64,000 nucleotides of DNA, from contig SSNU01000114.1 in assembly GCA_012064415.1 (NCBI GenBank), forward strand, positions 328,191 through 392,190, written 5' to 3'. How positions within the stretch are numbered: the stretch's first letter is position 1; each line of letters opens with the position of its first letter. Below the pieces are notes generated by a model. That model saw nothing but the letters and a program-made list of their open reading frames with translations. It did no database searches and was not told the DNA's origin. This document shows, in pieces, positions 38,401 to 48,990 of the stretch. A program made the translations under genes and the position numbers. The stretch comes from Gyrodactylus bullatarudis (lineage: Eukaryota > Platyhelminthes > Monogenea > Gyrodactylidea > Gyrodactylidae).

Positions 38401-40540
38401 ATCACGATCAACGTTTGCCAAGAGACAATCCCAATCGTGAGAAAGAAACCCTTCTAATCGATGATGAAATCTAATGTTAAGTTAATAGAAAGACACTTTT
38501 TTTGAATAAATCTCAGATTAGACATCAATTTATGTCTGGTTACCACTGGCAACTTGATTAGAATTTTTAAATAAATCCAGAAGAGCTTACAAAAATGAAC
38601 CAATAAGAAGTGATCTATGAGAAATATCTTTTGGTATGGATTGCAAGAAGGGGATTTCTGTAACTGTTAACTTTACAGCCCCTTTTGATAATATGACGAC
38701 AAGATAATAATAATAATTTGATTATAAAGCAAAATAGTATCTAAATATTCTACTATCTGGTTATATCCTACTTACCCAGGATTAGAAAAAGCCTGCTTTG
38801 GCATTGAAAGCTATAAGAAGGGCCTGTTTATGGCCTCTATTTATCCAATCTGGCCAAGTCTCTTCGATGGTACTCAATATAACTCAACAATCTCGAAAAG
38901 TACATCAACCTACAACACGTAGAATCAAAGGAAGTATTCTATTCCATTCAAAAAAATATACTCCCCAATATATAAGCAAATGAATTTGTATATTTTTCTT
39001 CTTTCAAAAGCCTTACCTGATAATTCATTGTGGTCTGGCCGCCTTCGTCAGTCTTCATATTATTCTCAACTGTATTGCATAGGGCAATGCAAATGAATAG
39101 GAAACGAATCTCTGTATCCTTTGATAAATTATTCATTGTGGTGTCTACACTGGCCGACTTGAGATAATCATCGAGAACTTCAAGGTTGATCTCTTCGCCA
39201 TGAATGTTGATTGGAACGAGGTTGTTATCACAAAAGAAGTAACTCTCATCTCTATGGGCCAGGGCGAAGGCTCTAAACACCATAATGTTTTGAGTGATTG
39301 TTCCAGTCTTGTCGCTGAACAAAAATTCAACTTGGCCCAGTTGGTCAGCCAATGAGGAGGAGTTGGCAATACTCTGAATGTTTGTATTCTCATCGTACAA
39401 CTTGAGGTCGTTATTTATTAAAAAGACAGTCCAGAGCTGGGCCAATTCATAGGAAATAATAATTGAGATCGGTATCAGATACGCATAGAGGATGAGTGTT
39501 ATGAGGAATCTGGAGACGTAGGAAAATCTGGTTGTGGATAACCCAGAAAAGTAAGATATCTCTTTGAAAAAGGGAATGTACCGATTCGATTCGATGATCT
39601 TGAGTATAATCGATAAAATAAATAAAATGATAATCAACATGAGAATATTCGTATTGATTTGCTTCTCGGAAACACTGTATTTTCTAGATGGAGGCTTTGA
39701 GTTTAACGATAACTTGGAATTTATTCCGGAATATGCGCATAATCCAAGGATCCAGTCAGTCTTGACGAGACGAGAACCGCGTAAAAGAAGATTTTCAGAC
39801 GATAAGGGAATACTCCTACCCAAGGAGTCCTTGATAGATCCATGAAATAAGGTTAAATCTTTGTCCGGTGGATTGTACTCTATGTGAAAGGATAGATTTC
39901 TATACTCTTGGGGCACTTCATAAGTACCACTGGTTGAGAAGGCTTTTGCGAGTATTTGGAATTGGGTGTCAACTGTGTTGATCTTTTTTATATTTGTTTC
40001 CCCATCCAAGTTGGCGGTGATAACACTGACAGTGGCATTTTTATTGGTCGTATAAATCGGTATTAGGTCGGCTGGAAATTCCTGATCACAATCAACTCTA
40101 ATGATTCTACCGACAAAAATTTCTCTGGCCTTAATAGAAGATAGGACACACTTTCCATTCGGTTCAACAGTGACAAGTTTGAATCTTTTCTCATTGAGAA
40201 TTTTGTCTCTTCTATGGCGTTTGATGTCGTCAAACGCATCCTTTATCATGGATATTGCAAAGACTATGACAACTGGTATAATGATATTATAAACATTCAA
40301 TGTTGAATCAGCAAAGATGAAAAAAACCATTGTGAATATAAACCAAAAGTTGCTTATTTTCCTGAACTGTTCAATGAACGACTTTGGTAAGAATGAAAAT
40401 ATTGTATATCTTGAAGAAATGATCCTATTAGAAGGATATTCAGTGTAAACATTTTCATTTTTTTCTGAATGAGTAAGAGTTATATCATATGAGTGCTCAT
40501 TTGCTTGAGATTTCTTTCCAAACAATTTTTCAAGAATCAT
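32414..40540 (-). CDS. ATP11-like P4-ATPase (phospholipid flippase)
   Basis: Eight exons on the minus strand: 40540-39017, 37970-37608, 36489-36130, 35676-35344, 35283-35009, 33832-33559, 33127-32804 and 32716-32414. All phases agree, giving 1,251 residues, close to ATP11 proteins. P-type motifs appear in order: ANLDGET (actuator loop; P4-type DGET), FSDKTGTIT with the phosphorylated Asp (first exon), SPDEEAL, ISKGAE (nucleotide pocket), LTGDKEETA and GDGGNDV. LLFVHGTWTYQRISYMM and FTSVPILIYA match the ATP11 membrane region. The protein should move aminophospholipids from the outer to the inner leaflet of plasma or endosomal membranes, with a CDC50 partner. The usual GDGANDV Ala is Gly here. 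Introns range from 60 nt to about 1.2 kb; the largest (33,833-35,008 and 37,609-39,016 region) hold no other gene. It is the third gene of a same-strand run with 40,797-42,855. Confidence 0.93.
37092..37376. repeat. 285-bp MITE with 21-bp terminal inverted repeats
   Basis: It begins CCATTTAGGAAGAATCTCAA at 37,092 and ends with the exact complement at 37,376. The interior is unrelated between halves and non-coding, so this is a classic short MITE, unlike the whole-length palindromes elsewhere. No certain target-site duplication is visible. It lies in the flippase intron 36,490-37,607. Confidence 0.8.
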
Positions 40541-40796
40541 CTTATCTTGAAGATGTTAAACATTACTGTAACACCTTATCAAACAAATTTTAAGTTTATT
40601 TATTTTAAATTAAAAACTTTAATTTAAAGTTATTGAATGATTCAATTTGAATCAGCCTGTTTTGAATTCAAAAATGCAAATCTTCGCAGGATTATCTTCC
40701 ACAATTCATCCACTGAATGAGTATTACTGATAATTATAAACTTAATGTATTTTTATTAGTCTGATTGTTATCAAGATTACAATCATAATTTTATAT

Positions 40797-41504
40797 TCAT
40801 GCGAATAACTGAAATCTTTCAAATGGTTCAACCTTGAATTTTTTTTCAACTTTTAGCAAAATATTCAATATTGAATTATCCTCTAGATTACCGCATGCAT
40901 AACCGAAATCTGTCTTTAGAATAGTCATGATACCAGAATCTCCAAATCCACATGATAAGATTAGTAATTCATTTGCATTCGTATCAGAATCTATGAGAAT
41001 ATATTCTGTTTCATGAAGAAATTTATCAGCGAATTCACATATTATCTTTCGATCTACCGATCCAAAATAATGAGGAATGCCGGAGTATTCAGGATTTTTG
41101 GAACTAGAAAAAATGTCTGTTATATCAAAACATTGATTATTTGACACTGCCCGATTGGAAATGTTGAAACTTGATGTTTTATCAAACGAGCTTTCGTTAG
41201 GATTGATTTTATACTCGAATAATGATTCATTAAATTCCATTAGACCATTATCTAAAAACTTTAATATCTTCTGTGGGTCAGGAGAGATGATCTTGTTGAA
41301 TATTTGATAATTATGCTTGAATATAACTTCGACATTCTCATCGTCAAAGTCTGTTATAATAAATTCTTTCTCATCAAGGAATATTTTGGCAAATTCTCTG
41401 GCATGCTCCGTCTCCATAGAACCGAAATAACAATCAAAAGTCTTGTTTAGGTGGAGAAAATTATAGCTCGAACAAAAGAATTCATTGAATCTTCTTGTCG
41501 TCAT
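40797..41504 (-). CDS. Orphan protein with a 120-residue internal repeat
   Basis: An intronless 235-residue frame from ATG at 41,504. I do not recognise a family. Two segments align without gaps at an offset of exactly 120 residues. Residues 26-63 start YFGSM, with EFAKIFLDEKEFIITDFD at 37-54. Residues 146-183 start YFGSV, with EFADKFLHETEYILIDSD at 157-174. Each unit looks like a short alpha/beta module rich in Asp, Glu and aromatics. There is no signal peptide and no membrane helix, so it is probably cytosolic or nuclear. It lies 135 bp after the TMEM177-like gene and 256 bp before the flippase, on the same strand, with an acceptor-like TTCTGACAG about 20 nt before the ATG. Retained open frame and internal duplication argue for a real gene. 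Confidence 0.7.
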   Translation of the reverse strand: MTTRRFNEFFCSSYNFLHLNKTFDCYFGSMETEHAREFAKIFLDEKEFIITDFDDENVEVIFKHNYQIFNKIISPDPQKILKFLDNGLMEFNESLFEYKINPNESSFDKTSSFNISNRAVSNNQCFDITDIFSSSKNPEYSGIPHYFGSVDRKIICEFADKFLHETEYILIDSDTNANELLILSCGFGDSGIMTILKTDFGYACGNLEDNSILNILLKVEKKFKVEPFERFQLFA

Positions 41505-41639
41505 ATTATCACATTGACGTTACTGTCAGAATTTTCCCAAATCTGATTGGTTATTTTTGAATAACGACGTCTATGCTCATAAAAAGAATTTTTTAAATAC
41601 AAATTGTATTTATATTAATAATTTTAAATCTGAAGTAAT

Positions 41640-42855
41640 TTATTTAAAAAAAGATTTCAAGTCATCAATTCTTTCCTCCAATTTAAGCGGACTGAAAAAG
41701 GGATTGAAAAATGACGATATAAAAGGTAAAGTCATCCCAATGGCATGAAATGAGGCTGAAGGATTAAAGCCAATCACATCACCCTCAGTGCACCATATTT
41801 CTGAACCATTTAGGTAATATTTGGATCCATTGGAAAGATTATAGGGTTTCAAATAATCCTCAGTGCTGGTCTCCAAGTAAGCATTAGGAATCAAATATTC
41901 ATCTTTCCTCTCGGTCTGACGATTCACGTTATTCTTCTTGTCAATCAAGACATCATCGATCTTGAGTAGGATTTTGTTGAACTCCCTTCGCCATTCATAA
42001 TACTCAAGGCCAGCTTTTAGATAGTTCTCTCCGCCAAGCTCAATAACGGCACGATCGAGTTTATTATTGTACCTCTTCTTGAGCATTTGAATAATTTCAT
42101 TTTGACATGCAATAATAAGGCCAAATACGAAAAGATTTATCGATGACTTTTTCGCTCTTGATCCAGGTCTTTTAGACAGGAAATAAATAATCTAAAGAGA
42201 AAATTAATGATTACAGTTTTTATTTTTTGTCCAACAAGTTTCAGAAGGGTAGACTAACTTGATAAGCGCCGTAAAAAGAGGAGATTGTAATCATTCTATA
42301 CAAGACCGAGAGGTTCTTTTTAGATGGAAAATGGTTATTTTCCTTGGAAATTGAAGAATCGACTCCTAGCAGTCGTAAAAGTTCCCGCGCAATAAGAAAT
42401 TTTTTCATGTCATGTGGTAGGTACAATGACAAGAGGAATTTTCGACCCAGGGGACTATCTGTTGTGAAAAGCGGCGTATTTCTGAGTTATAAAAATAAAA
42501 AAAATAAGCATTACTTCAATCGTGGTATGAAAATGTTTCGATTATGAACTTTATGAAAAATACTGAAATAATACGGTAGAACGATAGATGCATTTGTGGA
42601 AGAGCCAGTAGAGAATACATCATTAACTTCAGAATAATGAAGTTTCACACGATATTCCTTTTCATTGAGTTTAAGATCTTGACAGATTTCGCTTGAAATT
42701 TTATCATACTCAGATGAAACTTTTAGGAATGGGTTTACTATCGTCCTCTTGAGAAGTTTTTCATATTTGTCATGTAAAAAGTAAGAAGCAGCACTAGATC
42801 CGATGAAACTAATGAGGGCAATCTGTTGAGAATAATTTCGTAATATTGTGAACAT
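41640..42855 (-). CDS. TMEM177: TMEM177-like mitochondrial inner-membrane protein
   Basis: Three minus-strand exons, 42855-42515, 42481-42259 and 42191-41640, give 371 residues. The introns are 33 and 67 nt. The order of conserved blocks matches TMEM177: an N-terminal helix after a short basic presequence-like start, a middle KFLIARELLRL block (KFALAREV in vertebrates), a membrane segment (FGLIIACQ), then L-D-R-A-V, a GGENYLKAGLEYYEWRREFN block (vertebrate CGGVEFYEKLL) and a polar tail. TMEM177 stabilises COX20 and newly made COX2 during cytochrome c oxidase assembly. It is the first gene of the minus-strand run. An acceptor-like GCTTTAG sits about 10 nt before the ATG. Overall similarity is low and rests on several aligned motifs. 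Confidence 0.72.
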
Positions 42856-43242
42856 TGAATTTTACTAAAGCTTAAACAAAAAATGTCATGTTTAAAATAG
42901 TTTTATTTTGTTTTAGCACGTTTTAACATAATTTCGTTCATTAGTTATATTAATTTATAACTACTTGGACTTACTTGTTAGTAGTTTCACAATGAAAAAA
43001 ACATTGATTAAGTAATTATTTTTACAATTAATCTATTTGAGGGCTGATTTCTATTTTTATCAAACCATTTTATTGAATAATATTCATTTCAAAACTTGAG
43101 CACGAATTTTTGTATTTTAGAGAAAACCTGTTCAAACACACATAATATATATATTACATAGCTTGGTCGTATTTATAGATTAAAATTTTCATTTTCAAGT
43201 ATTTTTGCTTGGAGAAAAAGCAAAAATATATTTCGAGATTCT
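42856..43242. other. Divergent promoter region
   Basis: 387 bp between the TMEM177-like gene (-) and the first sphingomyelinase-like gene (+). It presumably holds both promoters. AT-rich; no motif is distinct enough to name. TTTTGTATTTTAG at about 43,110-43,121 is a possible 5' leader acceptor for the plus-strand gene. Confidence 0.4.
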
Positions 43243-44423
43243 ATGATTTTAATTTACATATTTTTCCTTATAAAACTATGGGCAGATAATCCATCAACTT
43301 GGTTCGGAACTGCGCCTACCTGTGAAGGAAACTGGTACAAGTGTGACCCTTTTGATATGAAACTGTTGAAATTCGACGCATATGGAGACGGAAAATATTG
43401 CGTGTCTGGCTATAAGGCATTGTGCGAGCTTAAAGATCGCCCAGCAATATTTCAAAGTCAACTATCTCCTTGGCCAAATTCACGTCACGTTGACCTCAAG
43501 GTTATGAGCTATAATATATTTGAGAGACCTTGGGTCGTAACACATGATGGCCAGATTGAAAGGACATGTCGCATTCCAAGAGTTCTCAGCTCAAAATATC
43601 CAGATATCGATGTTATCGGTTTGCAGGAGAATTTTATGAGCGGCTGTGATCCCCAGATGGATTATAAGAGGATATTTCCCTTTTATGGATGGGAACATGT
43701 CTCAGAAGTGGTTGGATCTTCTGCCTCAATTAACGGCGGAGTCAGGTTTATATCAAAACATCCGCTGTATGACATTCAAACTCATATTTATTCGCATTCC
43801 ACTCTGGGCACGGCTGACAAGCTGGCCTCAAAAGGGTTTATTTATGCCAAGGTAACATTCAACTTTAACGTTTTATTGTTTTTTTTTAGATTGTAAAGGA
43901 GGATATCCCAATCCACCTAATCAATACTCATCTTCAAGCACAGGAATGCGAAGCATGTGACAAGACTCGACTCGGGCAAGTTCAAGAAATTCGAGATTTT
44001 CTTGACCAAAAGAGAATTCCGAAAGATGAACCAGTCATTCTCATGGGAGATCTCAATTTCGATCTGAAACGTGATCATGAAAACGTTGAAAAGGCTATGA
44101 ATATTTTAGACTTTGAAAATCTTCGGAATACTGGCCACCTAGAATACACCTATGATATTAACCGAAATGATGTTGTAGAGGCTGGCGAGAAACCTTCCTG
44201 GCTAGACTATGTGACGTATAGCAGAAAAAATAAGAAGCCATCCGATTATAAATTCGAGGCAATCGATTTGAAGGCAGAAGCTGAATTCACCTATTGTAAT
44301 TCAGCTCCAATGTCGCCGTATTGGGTATTTTACAAGAGTGTTTATTGTCGAGTGGTGAAAACCACTCGGGACTTGTCAGATCATTTTCCTGTTATGGCCA
44401 CTTTTACATTTAAATACGATTAG
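43243..44423 (+). CDS. Secreted sphingomyelinase-like phosphodiesterase, paralogue 1
   Basis: Exons 43243-43851 and 43890-44423 (38-nt intron) give 380 residues. A signal peptide (MILIYIFFLIKLWA) leads to a four-cysteine N-terminal module: WFGTAPTC, NWYKC, YGDGKYC and GYKALC. The catalytic part is an endonuclease/exonuclease/phosphatase fold resembling bacterial-type neutral sphingomyelinase C. All key motifs are present: SYNIF (Asn), GLQENF (metal Glu), NTHLQ (His), MGDLNFD (Asp, Asn) and SDHFP (general base His). The predicted reaction is hydrolysis of sphingomyelin, or a related phosphodiester, to ceramide and phosphocholine outside the cell. Substrate choice cannot be proven from sequence. 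Introns and the AT-rich composition make it a resident animal gene. A tandem paralogue follows 1.6 kb downstream. Confidence 0.85.
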
Positions 44424-44496
44424 TAACACTTTTTATGCTCACTTTAGATTTTCGCCATCGGTTTTATGTCCCTAAGATATTTTTCGTATGTTTACA

Positions 44497-44502
44497 AATA
44501 AA
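44497..44502 (+). terminator. Polyadenylation signal AATAAA
   Basis: A canonical hexamer 74 nt after the stop codon of the first sphingomyelinase-like gene, before an AAT/ATT simple repeat. Confidence 0.55.
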
Positions 44503-44579
44503 GACATAATAATAATAATAATTATTATTATTCAATAACTTTTTAAATCTATGATTTGATATCCTATAAAAAAAATCGC

Positions 44580-44668
44580 ATCTCTTCAAGGTTGTCCTGC
44601 CAATAGCCCGGATCTCAATACAATTAAGAATTTTTTTGGTATTTGGTTTCAGGTCCAGGATCTTCTGG
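44580..44668 (+). mobile_element. Tc1-like transposase remnant
   Basis: The plus frame from 44,580 reads …G-C-P-A-N-S-P-D-L-N-T-I-K-N-F-F-G-I-W, matching the WPAxSPDLNPIENxWG(I/L) block near the third catalytic acid of Tc1/mariner transposases. A stop follows within about 12 residues, and no other part of the transposase is present. It is a dead fragment between the first two sphingomyelinase-like genes. Confidence 0.7.
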
Positions 44669-45329
44669 TGATATAACCAGAAAAGTTCATATCCTTGCTG
44701 AAGACAATTTATCGAAAAAGAGGAATATATACAAAATACGTAGATATTTAATGATTTAAAAATTATTTTATGCAGAAGATGTATTATTTTATTTACTTTA
44801 ATATACTCTAGTTTTTAATCTTCCAAAACCTGCTTTTATGATTAAACTTAAAAAATAGCTCATCCACGATACAAACAATCAAGTAAATGAATCTACCATA
44901 AATCAACGTTTCAAAGCAACAGATTCTAAGATGACGATTTTAAGTTTTTTTCATAATTCGTCGATAAAATTATATGTTTCCACTATTTGATTTTAGAAAA
45001 TACGTAACAGAAAACATTAGTGTCTGCCTAAAATCAATTTCGAGTTTTATCCGCCAACATTTCATCTCTTAAAAATAATCTGAATTCTAAAGCTTACTTG
45101 TGAAGGGATTGACTTTGATGTGAAACAACTCTGACTCTCTCGGAGAGTCTCTACCCTCTTGGTACAGAGTTTAGAGGGTAATATCAGCTTTTTTCAATTT
45201 CAGTTCAACACACTTAAGATTGGATCTCATTTGATCTGGATTTTCTCAATCACTTCGATAGTTATATAATTTTCAATCACAGTTTTAGAAACTTGATTAA
45301 ATTTGGAATCGAATCAGTGTTTTTTTGTG
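44669..45329. other. Intergenic, nothing identified
   Basis: AT-rich sequence between the Tc1 remnant and a fold-back fragment. No open frame, RNA or structured repeat is supported. Confidence 0.4.
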
Positions 45330-45480
45330 GAAAAGATCCAAGGATAACACAAAAAATTCAGGATCAAAGTCAAATTTTCATGTTTCACCTACTAATGGGT
45401 AAACTCGATTTTTGTCATTTTTAACCGCTTCTTTAGCGTATTTTTGCATAAATTTGCATATCAACCAACTTTATCTAAAA
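45330..45480. repeat. Fold-back family A end fragment
   Basis: tttgcatatcaaccaacttt at about 45,453-45,473 is a family A right terminus. The upstream tgatggtaaactcgatttt-like block agrees with the adjoining interior. Only one end is recognisable. Confidence 0.45.
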
Positions 45481-46063
45481 GAAATTCAACTTCTTTTTCT
45501 TTTTTTTTCTGGTTATTTAAGAGTATTGGTATTCTATTTCAGTATTTACTGGGCAGAGGTTGAATTATTTCTCGCTCAAAACACCTTCGATTTTACCTGC
45601 TGTTCGTGTTTAATGATGATGTAATAAACAAAATTTATTCATTGTTACATTTAATTTTCTGTTCAACTTGTGTTCTTAAGGGTTTGAAAAATAAATTTTT
45701 TTAAAGCTTTATTGTCCTAGAGAGTTTTAAAGCACCAGTTTATATAAAAGACAAGATCCTTTTTCATAAGAATATTTTCCTTACAAAAGGACTTTGAAAA
45801 ATCTTTTTTATGTCAGTCTACTAGTAAGCGACTGAAAATGAAATTAAAAACAATCTTGCATGAAAACAAATTTACATTAATTTTTACTCTTATTTCTCAA
45901 TACGTATTTCAGTTAAATCTTTATTTGAATAAAGATATTTTTAAAAATATCTGAATGAATGTAAGAAAATCTATCAAAATATTTACTTGAAAAGATCAAA
46001 TATTTGTTTTCTTTTATTCCAGATAAAAATGTTTCAAATTTCGAAATTTTCATAGAGTTTTTT

Positions 46064-47557
46064 ATGAAGTCTTGTTACTTAATTTTACCTGCAATTTTTA
46101 TCAATCAAATTTGGGCCAATCCCCAAACATGGTTTGGGACCTCACCATCATGCGAGGGTAACTGGTACGAATGTGATCCTTTCGATATGAAATTCGTAAA
46201 GCTCGATGGCTCTGGTGATGGAAAAACCTGCTGGACCGGGTACAAGGTTCTCTGCGAATTGAAAAGTCTACAAAGAGAGCAGTCAATAGAGACGAATGAT
46301 AAATCTTCGGATCAAGTTACTCTTAGCTTGGTTAGTTACAATATATTCGAAAGACCATGGGTAGCTACACATGATGGTCAATTGGAGAGAACCTGTCGTA
46401 TTCCAAGGGGTAAGCAAGTTAAACTACAACCAACCAAAAACCTCTTGAACTAGATCTTTTTAGTGGAAACCTTTCTCTAAATGATTTCTGGAATTGATCT
46501 ATGAAATTGTAAAATGACTTAGGTCAATGTATAAGGAACTTCTCCTGCGCCATATCTTACAGGTTCAAAAAAAAGAGATTTGATTTCTTTAACTTGAGAG
46601 ATACTATCGACCCTTTTTGCAGAATTTATTTTAGAATTTATTTATTGATCATTTCAGCGCTAGCAATGCAATTTCCCGATGCTGATGTGATCGCTCTACA
46701 GGAAAATTTCATGTTTGGATGCGATTCTCAAATGAACTTCTATAAACTATTTCCCTTTTATGGATGGCCGTATGTATCTGATGTTGTTGGCTCTCATAGC
46801 TCTGTTAATGGTGGGGCAAGACTAATCTCAAAGTATCCCCTCGAAGATATTCACTTCCATGTTTATTCTGCCTCGGCGATTGGAACTGCTGACTACTTGG
46901 CAGCTAAAGGATTTATCTATTCCAAAGTAGGTCTACATGTTTCAGATTATAATCGAATTTTTCAGTAGAGAGTAGATATTTTTAACAATGAGTGTAAGTT
47001 ATTAACTTGTATTTTATTAGATTACCAAGAACGGAAAAAGTTTCCACATCATAGCGACTCACTTGCAAGCTCAAGAATGTGGAGCCTGCGACGAGGCAAG
47101 GTACGCCCAAGCAAAAGAAATTCGAGCATTTCTCGACAGTAGAAATATTAGTTCAGATCAACCAGTGATACTTCTAGGTGATCTCAATGTAGATAACGTT
47201 AGGGAACGCAATAAAGTCGAAAGAATGATGAACATTCTAAACTTTGATGATTTGAGGAATACTGGCTCCCTAAAGTACTCATACGACGGTAGTTTGAATG
47301 ATGTTGTAGAACCTGGCGAGGAACCCTTATGGATTGACTACGTTGCAGTCAGTAAGAAGCATAAAATGTACGATTCTGCCAACTATAGCTTTGCAGCAGT
47401 CCATTTGAAGGCTGATGAGTATTTTTCATACTGCAACACTGCCCCATTATCGCCATATTGGATTTATCAAAAGAGTGGTCTCTGTCGAGCTGTCAAGACT
47501 ACTGAGAACCTTTCAGATCATTTTCCTGTACATGCTAAACTTACCTTTAAATGGTAA
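46064..47557 (+). CDS. Secreted sphingomyelinase-like phosphodiesterase, paralogue 2
   Basis: Exons 46064-46409, 46658-46926 and 47021-47557 give 383 residues. I chose the ATG at 46,064 because it starts a good signal peptide (MKSCYLILPAIFINQIWA); a longer frame from 46,004 crosses an acceptor-like TTCCAG at 46,022. The four-cysteine WFGTSPSC…GYKVLC module is followed by a complete catalytic set: SYNIF, ALQENF, ATHLQ, LGDLNVD and SDHFP. It is closely similar to the 43,243 gene along its whole length and on the same strand, so a tandem duplication. The second intron occupies the same position as the single intron of paralogue 1; the first intron is extra. Role as for paralogue 1. AATAAA at 47,572-47,577 lies just after the stop. 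Confidence 0.86.
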
Positions 47558-47949
47558 CAAATATGGTTGCTAATAAACTTTTACTCAGAGGCTTTCATTG
47601 ATTTCATATTTCAACCTTCCAATTTAAGGTTTACTAGTGTATATAACACTACCAAAGTTAAAAACTCTGAACGAGATATTCAGCAAACAGTAGTGTTTAC
47701 GCAATGAGGATTCATTGAAAAAATGAATTAGTCATGAACGCACCAATTATGAGTAGACTCAAAAAATAGCCTTGGGATTCGAAGTCTTATGCAAAATGGT
47801 TCAGCATGAAAAATTGCTAGGGATATGGTTTGACTGTATCTCTCAGAGAGTTAAGGAATTTGAGTTTGATGAGCGTATTAAAAAAATACATAAATTTTTA
47901 TTGATACAAAAATAGATTACATGTATAGGACACATGTTGTGGGAATAAT
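47558..47949. other. Convergent intergenic region
   Basis: Space between paralogue 2 (+) and the unrecognised minus-strand gene. Apart from the AATAAA at 47,572 nothing is supported. Confidence 0.45.
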
Positions 47950-48990
47950 TCAATTATCAATTGAGCTCATTATGAAATTGTCAAAATCATTTTTAACGTT
48001 ATCCTCCAGAATGTGACCTATTGTCCTACGTTCCTGATGGCCAATAAAGTCCCGGAAATTTTCTTTCTCCCCTTTCGAGGTTGCTTGAAAGATGTTCTCA
48101 TCCTGGATGGACATGGTCTCGGATTCACTATCAAAGTAGTTTGATTCCTTCGATTGGAGCACATCATTTAGGCAGCTGGCATCTTTTGATTCGTCCAAGG
48201 ATAACACTTCTGATTTGTTCAACTTTAAGAAATAATTAAGTAAACATTTTGTTCAAACTTTAAAGTATTCTCAGCCATTTGGTCATCGAATCAAGGCTTA
48301 TTCTCAAATTTGACAACTAAAAGTGAAATTCTCAAAACTTTTTGGGCTATTTTTGAGGCTAACCCAATAAATCAAAACTCTTATGATGTTACACTATTCT
48401 TCAATCTGATTAGACAAAGCGATATTTTGTTTTAGATAAACTTTTTGTAATATGGAAGAAGCCGTGTGAACACATTTGAATGCCCAATGGCTAAAAAATC
48501 TCTTCAGTATTTTCAAATAGATTTTAGATTATTTTTTTTGCCTTAATTAAAATTTTCATGTTTCAGCCTGATGATGAGGGGAATAATTCAAAGGTTGCTT
48601 ACTTCATTTACAATTTTGTTGGTGAAAATTTGCTCGAAAAATATCTTTAGATTCTCAATATCATTGCTTGTCATTGTCAGATCTGGTAAGGTGAAAATAT
48701 GTAAATATTACTCGCGAGCAGTGATTTCAAATTAAAATTACCCGGTTGGTCTGTTTTGTGTTTGAAATTCTCTGCCCACTTTATTGCATCCATGAGTAGC
48801 ATACGAGTTTTCCACTTTTCTCGCCATTCAGCTCCGTCATACTGCTTCAACATTAACTGATATGAGTTGTAGGATTTCTGAGAGTCAAGACTTCCCATAA
48901 GATTTTCGACACTTGACTTTTGGCTGAGTTTCTTTGAGGTCCCACTAACTGACGACAAACTCTTGGCTGAGGAAAACCTCTTTGAAGAGA
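47950..48990 (-). CDS. Unrecognised gene, at least two exons
   Basis: Two open exons with good splice signals: 48990-48742 (acceptor TTCACTAG, donor GTAATT) and 48222-47950 (acceptor CTTAAAG, stop at 47,950). The first encodes a Ser/Lys-rich stretch and then a tryptophan-bearing segment (EWREKWKTRMLL … AIKWAENF). The second encodes an acidic, Ser-rich C-terminus (DESKDASCL … HQERRTIGHILED). The phases do not join directly (phase 1 to phase 0), so another exon between 48,223 and 48,741, and 5' exons above 48,991, must exist. No family is recognised and no membrane segment is seen. It is probably an intracellular, regulated, low-complexity protein. Confidence 0.45.

Noticed and set aside
44497..44532. 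AAT/ATT run as a possible regulatory hairpin
   Set aside because: Simple palindromic trinucleotide repeat, common in AT-rich DNA.
43243..47557. Bacterial horizontal transfer of the sphingomyelinase genes
   Set aside because: Introns, host-like base composition and an extra animal-type cysteine module argue for long residence; no flanking bacterial genes. An ancient transfer cannot be excluded.
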